Source: Gorsachius magnificus
Taxonomy: Eukaryota > Chordata > Aves > Pelecaniformes > Ardeidae
Length of the DNA stretch: 64,000 bases
Assembly (NCBI GenBank): GCA_034008185.1
Contig: CM067081.1
Location: 10,291,821 to 10,355,820, forward strand
Direction of reading: 5' to 3'
The notes beneath the pieces are model-generated. The model ran no database searches and had not been told where the DNA came from. It was given only the letters and a program-made list of their open reading frames with translations. Shown piece after piece: positions 25,001 to 35,551 of the stretch (positions within the stretch are counted from its first letter, which is position 1; each line of letters starts with the position of its first letter). The translations under genes were made by a program, and so were the position numbers.

Positions 25001-25717
25001 CTGTTTTTCCTTCAAGATGAATTCCAAATTTTGTTCACCTCTGAGTGTAATCCCTTATTTGCAGATATAGGCCCCTTGACGGTGTATATTCTAGCTTATT
25101 TTTATATTAAGTGTTGTTATAAAATGCCAGTAAAATACAGGTTTCAGATGGATCTATGAGTTGTTACCCCATTTTTTGTTAGCCTGGGAGTTCTCAGATT
25201 GGAAGCCATCTTTCAGGAAGTGTCTATGGACACTAGTTTCTCTTTAAGACTTCTAGATATTAACAATTTTATAACCTACATTATCATGCATTGCATATCT
25301 CTCTCTCTTTCATGTGTTTCTCCACTCCTGTGGCTTTCAACTTCTTTCAGTTTTGAATTCCTAAGATTTTTTCCTGTGGAAGTGGAGACCTCTGTATACC
25401 ATATTCTCGCCTACTGACAAAAGCCTTTTATTTCTTAGTTACCCTCTGCAGATCCCTTAGACATTTTCCATGGGCTGCCAGACTGAAAAACCACAGACCT
25501 GCTGTCAGACCCACATCCACTGGACTGTCCTTTTCCCTGTCCCTACTGCATATGCATGCTTTTACTTACAGTATATATTCTTGACAAATGCAAAGTTTGT
25601 CTCTGGCCAAGGGATTCCAGAAGAAAAGCCCTTGCCTTGATTACCCTTTTCAGCTTTTATTGACTTTGAGTCTTGAGAGATTTCCTGCTAAAGACCACTG
25701 AGGTCTTGTGCTAGTTA

Positions 25718-25753
25718 GAAAAAGAAAAAAAAAAAGCAGCTCTTTTTTTTTTT
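25718..25753. repeat. A-run / T-run hairpin
   Basis: An A-rich run and a T run of about a dozen bases face each other across a GCAGC centre, forming a near-perfect inverted repeat. Such structures occur where two poly-A tails meet or by slippage. No element body is recognisable on either side. Confidence 0.6.
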
Positions 25754-28229
25754 AATCAAAAGAAAAAGCAAACTTTAAACAGTCAAACAGCAAAGTTTCC
25801 AAGGCAGTCTGAGCACCAGGAGACTAGACTTTGCTCAGAAGCAGTAGGCTCAGTTTTCAATTCTCCTTTATACTATCGTCTTCAGACCAAACACTCTTCC
25901 AGTACCACAGTTGTTTTCTACATATCTACGAGGTCTTTTATACTTTCAGTAATATTAACAGGGATTCTCGAGCTCTTAAACCCTATGTCACACTGTGAGG
26001 GCTCTGCCTAGACACCTATCTGAACCAAGACCACACTGAAGAAATATTGACCTCTCCTTTGTGTCCATGTCAGGTATCTCAGCAGTAGAGCTTCAAAGCG
26101 CTTGCAAGGCCTCTAATGGTGCACATGGCGCTATGTGTTATAGAAATAACCAGAAATCAGACAAGAGAGATTGAAAAGATATAGTTAGGAATGGTACGTT
26201 TGTGTATTTGTTGTAAAAAGTTACATGAGCTATGACTGTGCCCTTGTGTCTCCTTTGCCTTGATTTTTTACTGTGTGAACAGTAAAAGGCCCAGAAGACC
26301 ACAAATAACTTGCCTTTTGTGCACCTGTTTTTATGGAGAATCCTTTGAAATGGTGCAGTATATGATGTGCAGGCTGTTCTTGTGGGGTTGTAAGGACTGC
26401 TGTTATCTCCTTCGGGTCTCTCCTCACAGAAGGGTACGACCATACTGGCTGACAAGGAGAGTGCTTGAAACAAACTCCATATACCCTTTCCACGTATTTT
26501 AGTATAGCAATTCCTAGCTGCAATTCCAGGCTCTGCCTGAACCCTCTGTATCCCTCATTCAGTCTATTGATGTCCTCCATAGCCTAAGCTTATTGGTGAT
26601 CACAATGCTCTTTCTTTCTGAATATAAGAAAGTTATTAACTCTCGACTGGCTTCCCAAACAATAGCAAGAAGCTTCAAAGCAAAGGGTGCAGTTCATTGT
26701 AGCCATTGGGAGCAGCCAAACTGGCTGAAAGAGGACTCTGGAAAGCTATGCAGCTCCCCAGGTGCAGAGGGTATCTCAAGGCACTGCATGAGCTCTGCTG
26801 ATTATTCACCTTTTCCAAGCTTAGAGGAGCAATTTGAGACAAAATGGTGTTCGGAGCTTTTTAATGAGCAGGAGGAATCATGGTTCAAGCATGTATCATT
26901 ATGGTGGCTGTGACTCCTTGACAGAGCTCTTTGAATCAGGGATGTTGCATGGAGTAGACATCAGACCGCACGGACAGTGGCTACGTGGCAAAATCTGACC
27001 AAGGAGAATACAGATGCTGTCTTTGCATTGGCTCAGGAATCTTCAGTTTTGCAAAATGGAAATATGAAAAATTGAATGGGAAGAAATCCAATTTTGAAGC
27101 TCTCAGAAGGGAGTTGCAAAAGAACCGATCTGTTTTTAAAAGTCTTAAATCCCCTGAAGCTTCTGATTAATTTATTGAAAACGTGTTCATAAAAGATGTA
27201 ACCAAACCCGAATCTGTTGCTTCTGCAAAGAACATATTCAGGATGAAAAGCCCAGGGCTCTTCCCTGCCAGCACGGAGAGAGCATTTCAGCTGCCAGCCG
27301 AGCCGGCACCTGACACTCCCATCAGAGCAGGAACTGTGCGATTTCTGGCCTAATTTCTAGAACATCAGTGATATTTAATGGAGATCTGGGTGCTCAGACA
27401 GTATGCAAACCAGGACCCAAAACTACAAACGCTGCTACTTTTTCCTTTTTCTCTGCCCCTTTGAAAGCCTCAAGGAATATGAAGTCTGTTTCTGTTCCCC
27501 AGGCTTTTCTTTCCACAGTGATGGGCTGATCCTCACGTATTTGCATGATGGCCTGACCCACTTTGAACAAAGTTATATGCTGATCAGTGAAAAACAGTAT
27601 AGTCTTTCCTGACTTTTGGATTATTATTCAAAAGGAAAGGAGACCCAGAGCAACATGCTGCATGACAACACTTGAGTAGCCAAGTTGGAGTAAAGCAGAC
27701 ACATGGAGAAACAGGAGTCTGCCTTATGGTACAAAAACTTTCTCCAGGCACTCAGCTTAGCAGCATCCAGCACACTGTTGTGGCAAGAGCTGTGGGACAT
27801 GAGTTCTATGTATGAAAATGAAGTTTGCTCTTTAGCTATAATTGTGGTTTATCTGGGTGTCGGGGCTGTGCAAACCCAACGCACTTAAGACATTAATTCC
27901 TTGGGTGGTCCAGCAGCTTGTCCTGGCTTGTCACCTGCAGGGACGAGACAGTGGACTGATTTGAGGTAATAGAAACTTCGAGGTAGCAGCTTCAAACTTG
28001 GTGATTGACTGAAGCTTCACAATTAGGTATTTGGCTGTCACAGGAGCTCTCCAGGACCATTCTAGACATTCCCCAGGTCCTGCTGTGTCTAGCCCACTTC
28101 GTATACCTAAAGGTGTTGATTAACATCCTGAGTGGAGTGTTCCAGAGACTCCCCTAGATGTCCCTGCTCCAGAAGTCATGAAATTCTACATAGAGAAGAC
28201 AAACACTCAATAGAAACTGTTCCTGTAGC

Positions 28230-28443
28230 AATTGTCACAGAGGACAGTCTTTAGTATGTAGTCAGGGTGGATCACGGGTGCGCTGGGCTGGTGACATAGG
28301 ACTGTGGCCAGCTGGGTTATAAAAACTGATCAGAACAGAGGTTTGGGGTGCCTCTTTCGGTCCAGCTGAAGATGCTGCCGCAGATACCAGGTACCCTTGC
28401 ACCAGAGACTACTGTCACCGCTGGTCAGAGACCTGCTGTCACA
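28230..28443 (+). mobile_element. Possible LTR fragment with TATA box
   Basis: A TATA-like motif 'gttataaaaac' (28,316-28,326) is followed by 'gtttggggtgcctctttcgg' at about 28,341. Then comes a GC-rich segment with repeated 'accagagact' and 'ctggtcagagacctgctgtc' ending in TCACA at 28,443. This order resembles a U3 promoter passing into R-U5 of an avian ERV LTR. I could not define a TG start, target duplications or a clear primer-binding site downstream. It could equally be unique promoter-like DNA. The antisense frame of 207 codons over 28,330-28,953 shows no domain. Confidence 0.3.
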
Positions 28444-31265
28444 TTGGGAGATTTTATTTCTTATGCAAGCATGTCCTGTGCCCAGATCCCCCCAAACTAT
28501 TGGTTTTTTAACAAAGACCCCATCCTGAGCATCCATGTGATACCTTTCTCCTTGCACTGTGGAGTGTGGGAGCGGGGGGATCCCAGCGCCAGCCTGCAGC
28601 AGAGAGAAGGGGCTACCCCAAAGATGAGAACTGCACAGCCAAGTCTCCAACTGCCATGGTAGCCTGTGGGATCTCCCTCCTCCCTGTCTGCTCAGGGGCC
28701 ATTTACCTCTTTGGCACTTTTTCTGCTTAGTGACTTCTTCCCCCACTTTGGTTACGTGTAGGGACTGATCCCAAGTCTGAGAAGCTAAAGCTGCACCGGG
28801 TAAATTGTTGAGACAAAGGCAATTGCCCTGCTGGGAAATCAGTGCCAGGAAATCAGTTTGCATCAGCGCTGAGCTTAGGGCTTGGGGCAGCAGCGATGTG
28901 CACGGAGGTGAGAGCCTGTTGGACACCCCTCTCCTTGCCTGTCCTGCCACCATGATGCTGTGGTTGGCATCAGGAGGTACTGTTGGAAGGGACTCGGGCT
29001 CTTTCTTCTCATGGCAGTTGGTAAATTCACCCTGGCTATGTAAATAACAGAGTTAGAGGAAAATGGTTTTTACTTTCCATATAAACCAGCAATGAAATAT
29101 TTGTGGGAAGCTTTAGGCATCTCATAATAACTATAACAGAATACTAAGAATTTGAATACATTTATGATTTGGGAGTTTTGATTTCTTTTACTCCCACATA
29201 AAAATCAAGATTTTTCTTATTAGGGAAAGCAGATTCATTCCACAAAATTGTTCATTCAATCAAACCCCTAATTCCGTACCAAGAAAGAATATATTTTGAT
29301 GGGGATATTTTTGCAATCCCTTCTTATGCATTTGGGGGTTTAAAGTTAGGTGAGCAAATGAAATAATAACCAAAAAAAAGGTGAGGTTTTTATCCTTTGT
29401 AATTGCACTCTCTCAAATTCCAGTCCATTTAATCAAAGGGCATTCCACCTTCCTTATTACCGTGGCGATGAAAGGAACAGCTGAATCAGGGAATTACATG
29501 ATACGAATAGCGGTATTGCTGTGAACTACCAGGTGCAGTGCTCAGGTAACCCCTGCCATCGGTTACAGTGTTATTCTGCTCTAAAAATCTCTTCCTAGCG
29601 ACCTAGTCCAAACCTGCTGCTTGCACTGTTGAGTCTTGCTGTCGTGTGCTTCGTGCATACTTAGAATTCCATTTTGGGTTTTAATATCTATTTTCTCTAT
29701 CAAGTCTGTAAAGATTAAAGTAAAATGTAATTGATAAGAAGCATTTTATCCTACCCTAATTTTGATTTAACTGCAAAGGCAATAGAGCTCAGTAAATGTT
29801 TTTTCTCTGGACAGTGCTTAATATAGCTTTAAAACATTATTCATAAATTACTAGGCTCTTTTATGTTTCATGCAGATGATTTTGTGTCACGTTTATGTCA
29901 CTGCTCTTGTGACTGTATTAATTGCAGGGACTATACAACATCTAATGCTGAACCAATACACGTGATGGACCTGCAGCTCACCAGATGCAGTGCAAAGGCT
30001 TCCTTTTCATTGCTCTTACTTTAAAGCAAGAGTAGAGGTACTACATATAATGTATATACAGAGGAGAAGATCAGCTCCATCTGGAAGGCCCAGTCCTGCA
30101 AGAATTTGCTTCACCTTGCCTCCCAAGGACTTTCTGTGTCAGCCTCCCACAAGCAAATTTCCTGGCATTCAGAGATCTGTGGAGAAACAGATAGTTACTT
30201 GTCGCCTTTATGGGACCCAGTCATAAAAATAATAATAGAAGCATGGTTTTGTGACAATTGTAATATGCCAAACATTTGTCAGATTTTTGGGAAAGCTGTC
30301 TCTGTTTGTGCCTTAACTAAACCAGTACCCCTTACTGATGGCAGAAAACCCCAGCAAAGATGATAGTAAATAAAATTTAGTTTGAGATTGTCCCAAACTA
30401 GTCTGACTTGCTAAAGGTACCTTATTACTTCTGAAAAAACCCTTTCTGTGTAGGTTACAGCTTATGTAAACGAAGAATATCATGAAGGCTTACCAGGACC
30501 AGACCAAATATTTCTATCAGTCAAGCAGTTCCCACAGGCCCTAATACAACAAAAGCCTTAAACGTGTGCATACATTTAAGTCCAGGTATATTTTTGCAAT
30601 TGCCATTGGATACAGAGTAGAATAATTGAAAAAATTATTCACAAATAAAGCATGTGCTTTGGAAAATTAAAGTTGGAAATACATAAGCAAGCTACTCGAT
30701 TTCTTTTTTTGGGTCACACTGCTGGGGTTCGGTAACCCCAAACACAACCTTTTAGGCTGTGCATATCTACCACATACTTTGGATAATAAGGTTGGTTAAG
30801 GAAGGTTTTATATTTACACTTGTCCTGCACTGCAAACTCTGCAGTCAGGCAGTGGGAAAAGGACTTGTGGAAGCTGTGAATGAATCCTGAATGAACACAA
30901 ATGCTTGGAGCCAGACAGTAAAGCAGGGAAGAGAGGCACAAGTAGTCTGATTCCTTTCTTTCTGATAAGTACAATCTTAGCCTTTACCAGCTTTAAAACT
31001 TACTGGCTGTTCATTTCGTGCCTAAATTTGGCAGGTTGTTAAGGTGCCAAGAGCTGATTAGCTAATTAGGTTGAAATGGCACTTCCTCTTCTTGCTGTGT
31101 GTTTGAGCTAAAGTAGGGAGGCTGAAGTCAGGGCTGCCAGCATGTGTGAGTCTGATCTGAGCACACCTACCAGATCAGATCTCTCAGGTTACTTCACACA
31201 AAAAGACACCAAGATTTTGAATCTCAAATGGCCCTAAGCAAGAGACGTGCTTGAACCTGAGCTGG
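28444..31265. other. Non-coding stretch before a CR1 3' end
   Basis: No gene or clear repeat. The segment 28,444-29,050 is moderately GC-rich. From 29,050 it becomes AT-rich. The short frames overlap on both strands without any recognisable character. Confidence 0.5.
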
Positions 31266-31503
31266 GATCATAGAATCATAGAATCACAGAATCGTTTAGG
31301 TTGGAAAAAACCTTTAAGATCATCAAGTGCAACCAGTAACCTAACCCTGCCATCCCACCACTAAACCATGTCCCCAAGCACCTCATCTATCCTTCTTTTA
31401 AATACCTCCAGGGATGGGGACTCCACCACTTCCCTGGGCAGCCCATTCCAATGCCTGACAACCCCTTCAGTGAAAAAATTTTTCCTAATGTCTGACCTGA
31501 TGC
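31266..31503 (-). mobile_element. CR1 LINE 3' end fragment
   Basis: Minus-strand CR1. It begins on the plus strand with the octamer tail ('atcatagaatcatagaatc' at 31,268), then 'ggttggaaaaaacctttaag' and 'ccactaaaccatgtccccaa'. It continues through the ORF2 end ('gggactccaccacttccctg', complement of the GEVVESP-type terminus) and stops near 31,503. It is strongly similar to the 38.1-kb and 39.1-kb copies and appears to be the same subfamily. At only about 240 bp it is severely 5'-truncated. Confidence 0.95.
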
Positions 31504-32386
31504 AGGAGTCCAAGACATGCAGCATCACGGCTTTAAGCACTAGACTGTAGGTGGGCAGAGCAGGGCTGGGGGGTTGCTCAGCTGAAATAACGCATCAACA
31601 GCCTGACTGCTTCTTTGGCTCTTGTTCCATGAGCCCAGAAATGAGGAGTTCTCAATATGTTTGCAAGAGGATGGGATTTAGCCTTGTGCCTGGCCGCCTC
31701 TGGCAATACTTCCTGGCCAAGCTGTGGTTACTGCCAAAAATCAGTGACAACAGCTTCTTGTCATCGATATACAGGTAATGGCTTGTATGTTCAGGATGTC
31801 ACAGCTGTGCACATCCTTCACGTTTTATACTTAAACATACCAGAATTAACCACTTCTCCATGAAAGTTCACTTAAAAGAATCACTAAGATTAGAAGGGGA
31901 AATGGCTAAGCAATATTTTCAATAGTCATTAATTCATATGAATGGCATCAAAAAATGAAATGGCAAAACAAATATGGTAACAATAGATTGATTTTTATTG
32001 CAGTTTGTGCAAAGAGTGAGTACTCATTTGATTTCAACACTACTGCTGTGACATAGGCAAGTATTTATAGCCTCATTTATAATGTGCAACATATAGTGCA
32101 GAGACATTGTGTTCTTTACCAAGGTCAAGGAATCAGTAGGGAAGGAGGATGTTGCCTATAGGACCAGACATGCTAACACCCATATGAGAGCACTTGTGAC
32201 TTCCCTGGGATTTGGTCTATGCCTCTGTTAAGTGATTTAAGAATGAGGTTTTCAAGCCTCTTTGAGGCATTAGTTTCAGTCAGAGCTATGCCTCCCAGTT
32301 CCTTTTGTCCACTTAGGAAACCTGAGGCATTTTATTTTTATTGGCATTGAAGCATCTGCGGTTATAGACTGGGGGCAAGTATGTCG

Positions 32387-32440
32387 AAAAAAACCCCAAA
32401 ACAAACCACAAAAACCCCCAAACAAACACACAAAAAAGAC
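32387..32440. repeat. A/C-rich simple repeat
   Basis: Mixed (AAAAC), (CAAA) and C-run units on the plus strand, a low-complexity stretch of about 54 bases. It has no coding meaning; the 62-codon minus-strand frame that crosses it is an artefact. Confidence 0.8.
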
Positions 32441-32639
32441 AATTTCTGTTTCCAGCAGCATCACATAGCTAAACCCTGCAGTGTGCGTTTGTCCTGGCTA
32501 GCTTTAAATAGTCAAAACAGTGAGGGCTTCCACATCTTTTAAAACTATTTCACAACCTCTGCTGATTTATAACGAGATTGAATTAGCACCTTCTTTATTT
32601 TCTAGGGGCTGCATCTTCACATTAGGGTTGTCAGAGGTT

Positions 32640-32830
32640 AGGTGAAAATTAAATCACGTAGCTGTGCACGGAGAGAGGAGCAGCCTTCGGAGCTGCGCAT
32701 GCCTGGCTGGAGTTCACAGAGCATAAGCCAATTTCTGCGCCCACAGAGCAGTTCATTTCTTGGCAACTGAATCAGAATAAAGCTCCAAGGCTACAGCGGC
32801 CCGCAGCCTGCTGTGACTCGGTGACCACAG
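32640..32830. promoter_or_regulatory. Candidate regulatory block with local CpG
   Basis: The CpG-containing words 'tgcgcatgcctggctgg', 'tctgcgcccacagagc' and 'cagcggcccgcagcctg' cluster here inside an AT-rich region. An AP-1/MARE-like 'ctgtgactcggtgacc' lies at about 32,810. No transposon similarity is visible. This fits an enhancer or a weak promoter. The evidence is composition and motif texture only. Confidence 0.25.
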
Positions 32831-33108
32831 AACCTAATTTGTGCTGGATAAAGCCCTAAAGAGATTAACTGACTCATAACATATGCTACTTTACCTTCTA
32901 CAAATGAACCTCAGATACAGTGCCATGTTTCTGATCCCTCTCTAAATTTTGCAAGTATTCCACCACTTAGTCACAGATATGGGGGAACCTGAAGAAGGAA
33001 AAAACCGCCCCCACTAGTTTATCATTCCTACATTTTTTGCAAGTACTTCAAAAGACGATATGCTTTTTTCTTCCAGGAATGTGACATTTCACATTAAGGA
33101 ATCTGTAA

Positions 33109-33128
33109 AAAATGCATGCATGCATTTT
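33109..33128. repeat. Perfect 20-bp palindrome on ATGCAT
   Basis: The sequence 'aaaatgcatgcatgcatttt' equals its own reverse complement. It holds overlapping ATGCAT units, which resemble a POU/octamer half-site but are not a canonical octamer. A similar but imperfect GCATGC palindrome flanked by T and A runs appears at 62,414-62,437. Confidence 0.7.
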
Positions 33129-34800
33129 AGGGAACCTCTGAGAAACAACAGTGCAGGTGCGTTACCTGCGGCACAGCCATGTAGGACAGGCAGGTGCATC
33201 CAAGGCTGAGTTTAGGAAGGGATGGGCCACCTATAATTCTGTAGAAGTCACTGAATCTTTTCAGTCTCCCCAGGACCATAAAGAGCTCATTGGAGGTGGT
33301 CAGCAGCTAAAAGAGGGACCATTAAGAGCAGGAGTGTCAGTCAACAGGGTTGGGGGGGTTCTGAAACGCCTGTTGGGTGTTTGAGCTGGGAAGCAGATAG
33401 ATGCTGTGGTTTAGTGGTTCCTGACTCCATACTACGGAGCTGACCCGGATGAGTTATTCTTCCCTTGTAGCCCACAGGCAACAGTATTACCTGGAGGAGG
33501 AGGTGCTGGTATTTGCCCAGATCTCATTCCAGCATGGCATTTGAAAATGGGTCCAAGGAAATGCAGTATATATAGCATACAAGACAGTGAGGCTCAATTA
33601 ATTTCCATGTTGTGAAACTCTACCTTCCCAAAGGATTCGGAAAGGCAGACAGGATGGTCTCAGGTACAGGTCATCTTCCACAAAAGCAATGACCTGACAT
33701 CATTGATCTTACGTTTCATAAATCCTTTTGAAAACCCAACCCTCTTCTATAGTGTTGAAGTGAAAGGCATTTACTATCAGTGATTTCAAATACAGCTAAC
33801 TTGATTAAATTCAAGGCATTACATCCTAACAAAATAAAAACAAATATCAGCACAAACAGCCATTATAAATGAGCTAATAAATACTGAATCAGATGAATGA
33901 TGTTGCTGATTAACACCTTTACATTTTTAGCCTACTTTGCTGTCATAACTTAAAGCCAAATATATCTGCAGACTTCAGGAGCAGCATCCAGATGAGGCTT
34001 AAATAGGAACTATTACTTATTAAACAACATACTAGAAAGGAATTTGACTCTTCTAAGATGATACAGACCTCATACACTAAAATCTGAATGTGTCTACTTA
34101 GAATTGGAAACTTTATGGATTTAAAGTTACCAGTTAGGATCCTTCCTGGTATCCTTCTTTTTGTGAGATTTTTCCAAAGGCCCTTAAAAATCAGGGCATG
34201 CAAATCCAAGTGAGAACTGAAGACCTAACTCCTTTAGTGTCATTTGGAAAGCATAGTCTTACTATGTCTGCTGTTCTTGGCAGATACATGTCAAGAAACT
34301 GAATTATTGCTGTTTACCTTCTAGGGAAACGCTCCAAAAACCCAGCACAGTGTGTCAGATGCCATGATGCAATTGCCGTCACTTTGCTGTCGTGATCATG
34401 GTCAGCAGCTCTGGGTGAGCTGAGGAGCAGGAACTCATGCTGCAGTAGATCCATTGCCAGGTATTGTGTGAAGACAGTCTAAAGTCCAGCTTAGGGAGGT
34501 TCCCAGGACTGATGCATGCAAGGGGGCAAATTCTACCCCATGCCCCACCAGTGTGCCTTCAGGCTGATCCAAACCCCCAATTAGTGCTCTCTCATAGATC
34601 AAACTTGTTCTTCAGCTCAAAGAGACAACCAGCCTGCACAGGCTGCACATTTTTGTGCTTACAAAACTGTTTGATTTTTGTGTCTGGAATTCTCTTAACT
34701 TACGTATTCATTAGTCTCCTAAATGCATAGTGGGCCGGACAGATCAAGGGCTTACTGTGGCTGATTAACTGGGGATCTTCTTCCTCTCTCTTCTTTCCAG

Positions 34801-34819
34801 ACTTCTCCTAGCAATGAAG
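34801..34819 (+). other. Possible 19-nt microexon
   Basis: A strong acceptor, a run of pyrimidines ending 'ttctttccag' at 34,800, is preceded about 30 bases upstream by the branch-point-like 'ctgattaact'. Nineteen bases later comes 'gtaggt', a good donor. Real microexons have this arrangement, but a lone acceptor-donor pair this close can also be chance. No adjoining exon is known, so coding meaning is unknown. Confidence 0.15.
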
Positions 34820-34900
34820 GTAGGTCTTACAGCCACCAGAAAAGCAAAGCTCAGAAGGTGTCAAGCTGGTGAGATGTGAAAAACAGTTGTTTCTGCAAGC

Positions 34901-34934
34901 GAAACAATCTCAGAAGTGAAACAAGCTCAGAAGT
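34901..34934. repeat. 17-bp tandem duplication
   Basis: Two adjacent copies, 'gaaacaatctcagaagt' and 'gaaacaagctcagaagt', differ at one base. It looks like a small replication-slippage duplication with no transposon context. Confidence 0.85.
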
Positions 34935-35154
34935 TTCACCACCTGAGCATAGACCCTGTGCTCCCCAGCCTGTTAAATGCAGTATTGGGTCTAGGCCCAG
35001 GTGAACAAGTCAATTCCTTAGAGACATAAAGTTGGCATTGGTCCATTGGATTCAGTGGAACTAAGCAGCCAAGGATGCTTGTTTAGCTCAAGGGGACTGG
35101 TATGATTTTAACCTAGGAGGATTTGAGTGTTACAGCCTCTCTGGTAAAAACCTG

Positions 35155-35234
35155 GGGGAAAGAAAAAAGAAAAAAAAAAAAAAAGAAAAGAAAGAAAGAA
35201 AATAAATGAGAGAAATGCAGAGAAGGAGAGAGAT
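35155..35234. repeat. Purine-rich A/G simple repeat
   Basis: Run of A with scattered G, grading into (GAAA)n and (GAGA)n. A simple low-complexity tract on the plus strand with no element attached. Confidence 0.85.
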
Positions 35235-35421
35235 TGTAAATATCATTGGCAGCAAGCAGACTAGAAGCAGCTGTCTCTGGCAGACATGTTTCATTCAGAT
35301 CAAACAGAGAGCTGTGGATGTTTGGAAATAACCCACATTTACTATATATTTAACTACAAGCTTTCCGTTTGTTTGGAGGCAATCAGGGATTTATGCTTAA
35401 ACAAGAACTTTTCTCACCCAG

Positions 35422-35551
35422 GTTTTGTTCAGAAAGCACCGTTTTCCTGTGGCACCGGTGCCTGGGTGCCAGGATGCCACATGGAGCGCAGGCAATCCGC
35501 GGCAGGAGGAGGGCTCCTGATTTCACAGCATTTGGTCACACCGTCCCGGAG
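35422..35551 (+). other. Candidate exon, GC-rich, 130 nt
   Basis: An acceptor 'ttttctcacccag' ends at 35,421, with a branch-point-like 'gcttaaac' about 30 bases upstream. A donor 'cggag|gtaaat' lies at 35,551/35,552. Between them the DNA is GC- and CpG-rich relative to its flanks ('aatccgcggcaggagg', 'caccgtcccggag'). Two forward frames stay open: one gives GFVQKAPFSCGTGAW and continues, the other FCSESTVFLWHRCLG. I recognise neither product. It could be an exon of a coding gene or a lncRNA, or a coincidental pairing of splice-like words. Confidence 0.25.

Larger units (their letters stand above)
24217..28229. other. AT-rich non-coding stretch
   Basis: No gene is supported. A 121-codon frame at 24,794-25,159 lies in AT-rich DNA and encodes no recognisable domain. 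Frames of that length are expected by chance here. Features of note are the short hairpin at 24,973-25,000 and the A/T hairpin at 25,718-25,753. A block at 26,980-27,200 has low repeat content and conserved-element-like texture. Confidence 0.5.
31504..34800. other. Non-coding stretch with one CpG-bearing block
   Basis: No gene is supported. An A/C-rich simple repeat occurs at 32,387-32,440. The block 32,640-32,830 has more CpG and GC than its surroundings ('ggagctgcgcatgcc', 'acagcggcccgcagcc', 'gtgactcggtgacc') and could be an enhancer or an old promoter. A perfect 20-bp palindrome built on ATGCAT lies at 33,109-33,128. Confidence 0.5.

Noticed and set aside
24794..25159. Plus-strand frame of 121 codons
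   Set aside because: Several frames of this length are expected by chance in 64 kb of AT-rich DNA. No family resemblance and no clear splice sites on both ends.
28330..28953. Minus-strand frame of 207 codons
   Set aside because: No domain, signal peptide or splice context, and it overlaps the LTR-like segment. Length alone is not convincing in this GC-richer patch.
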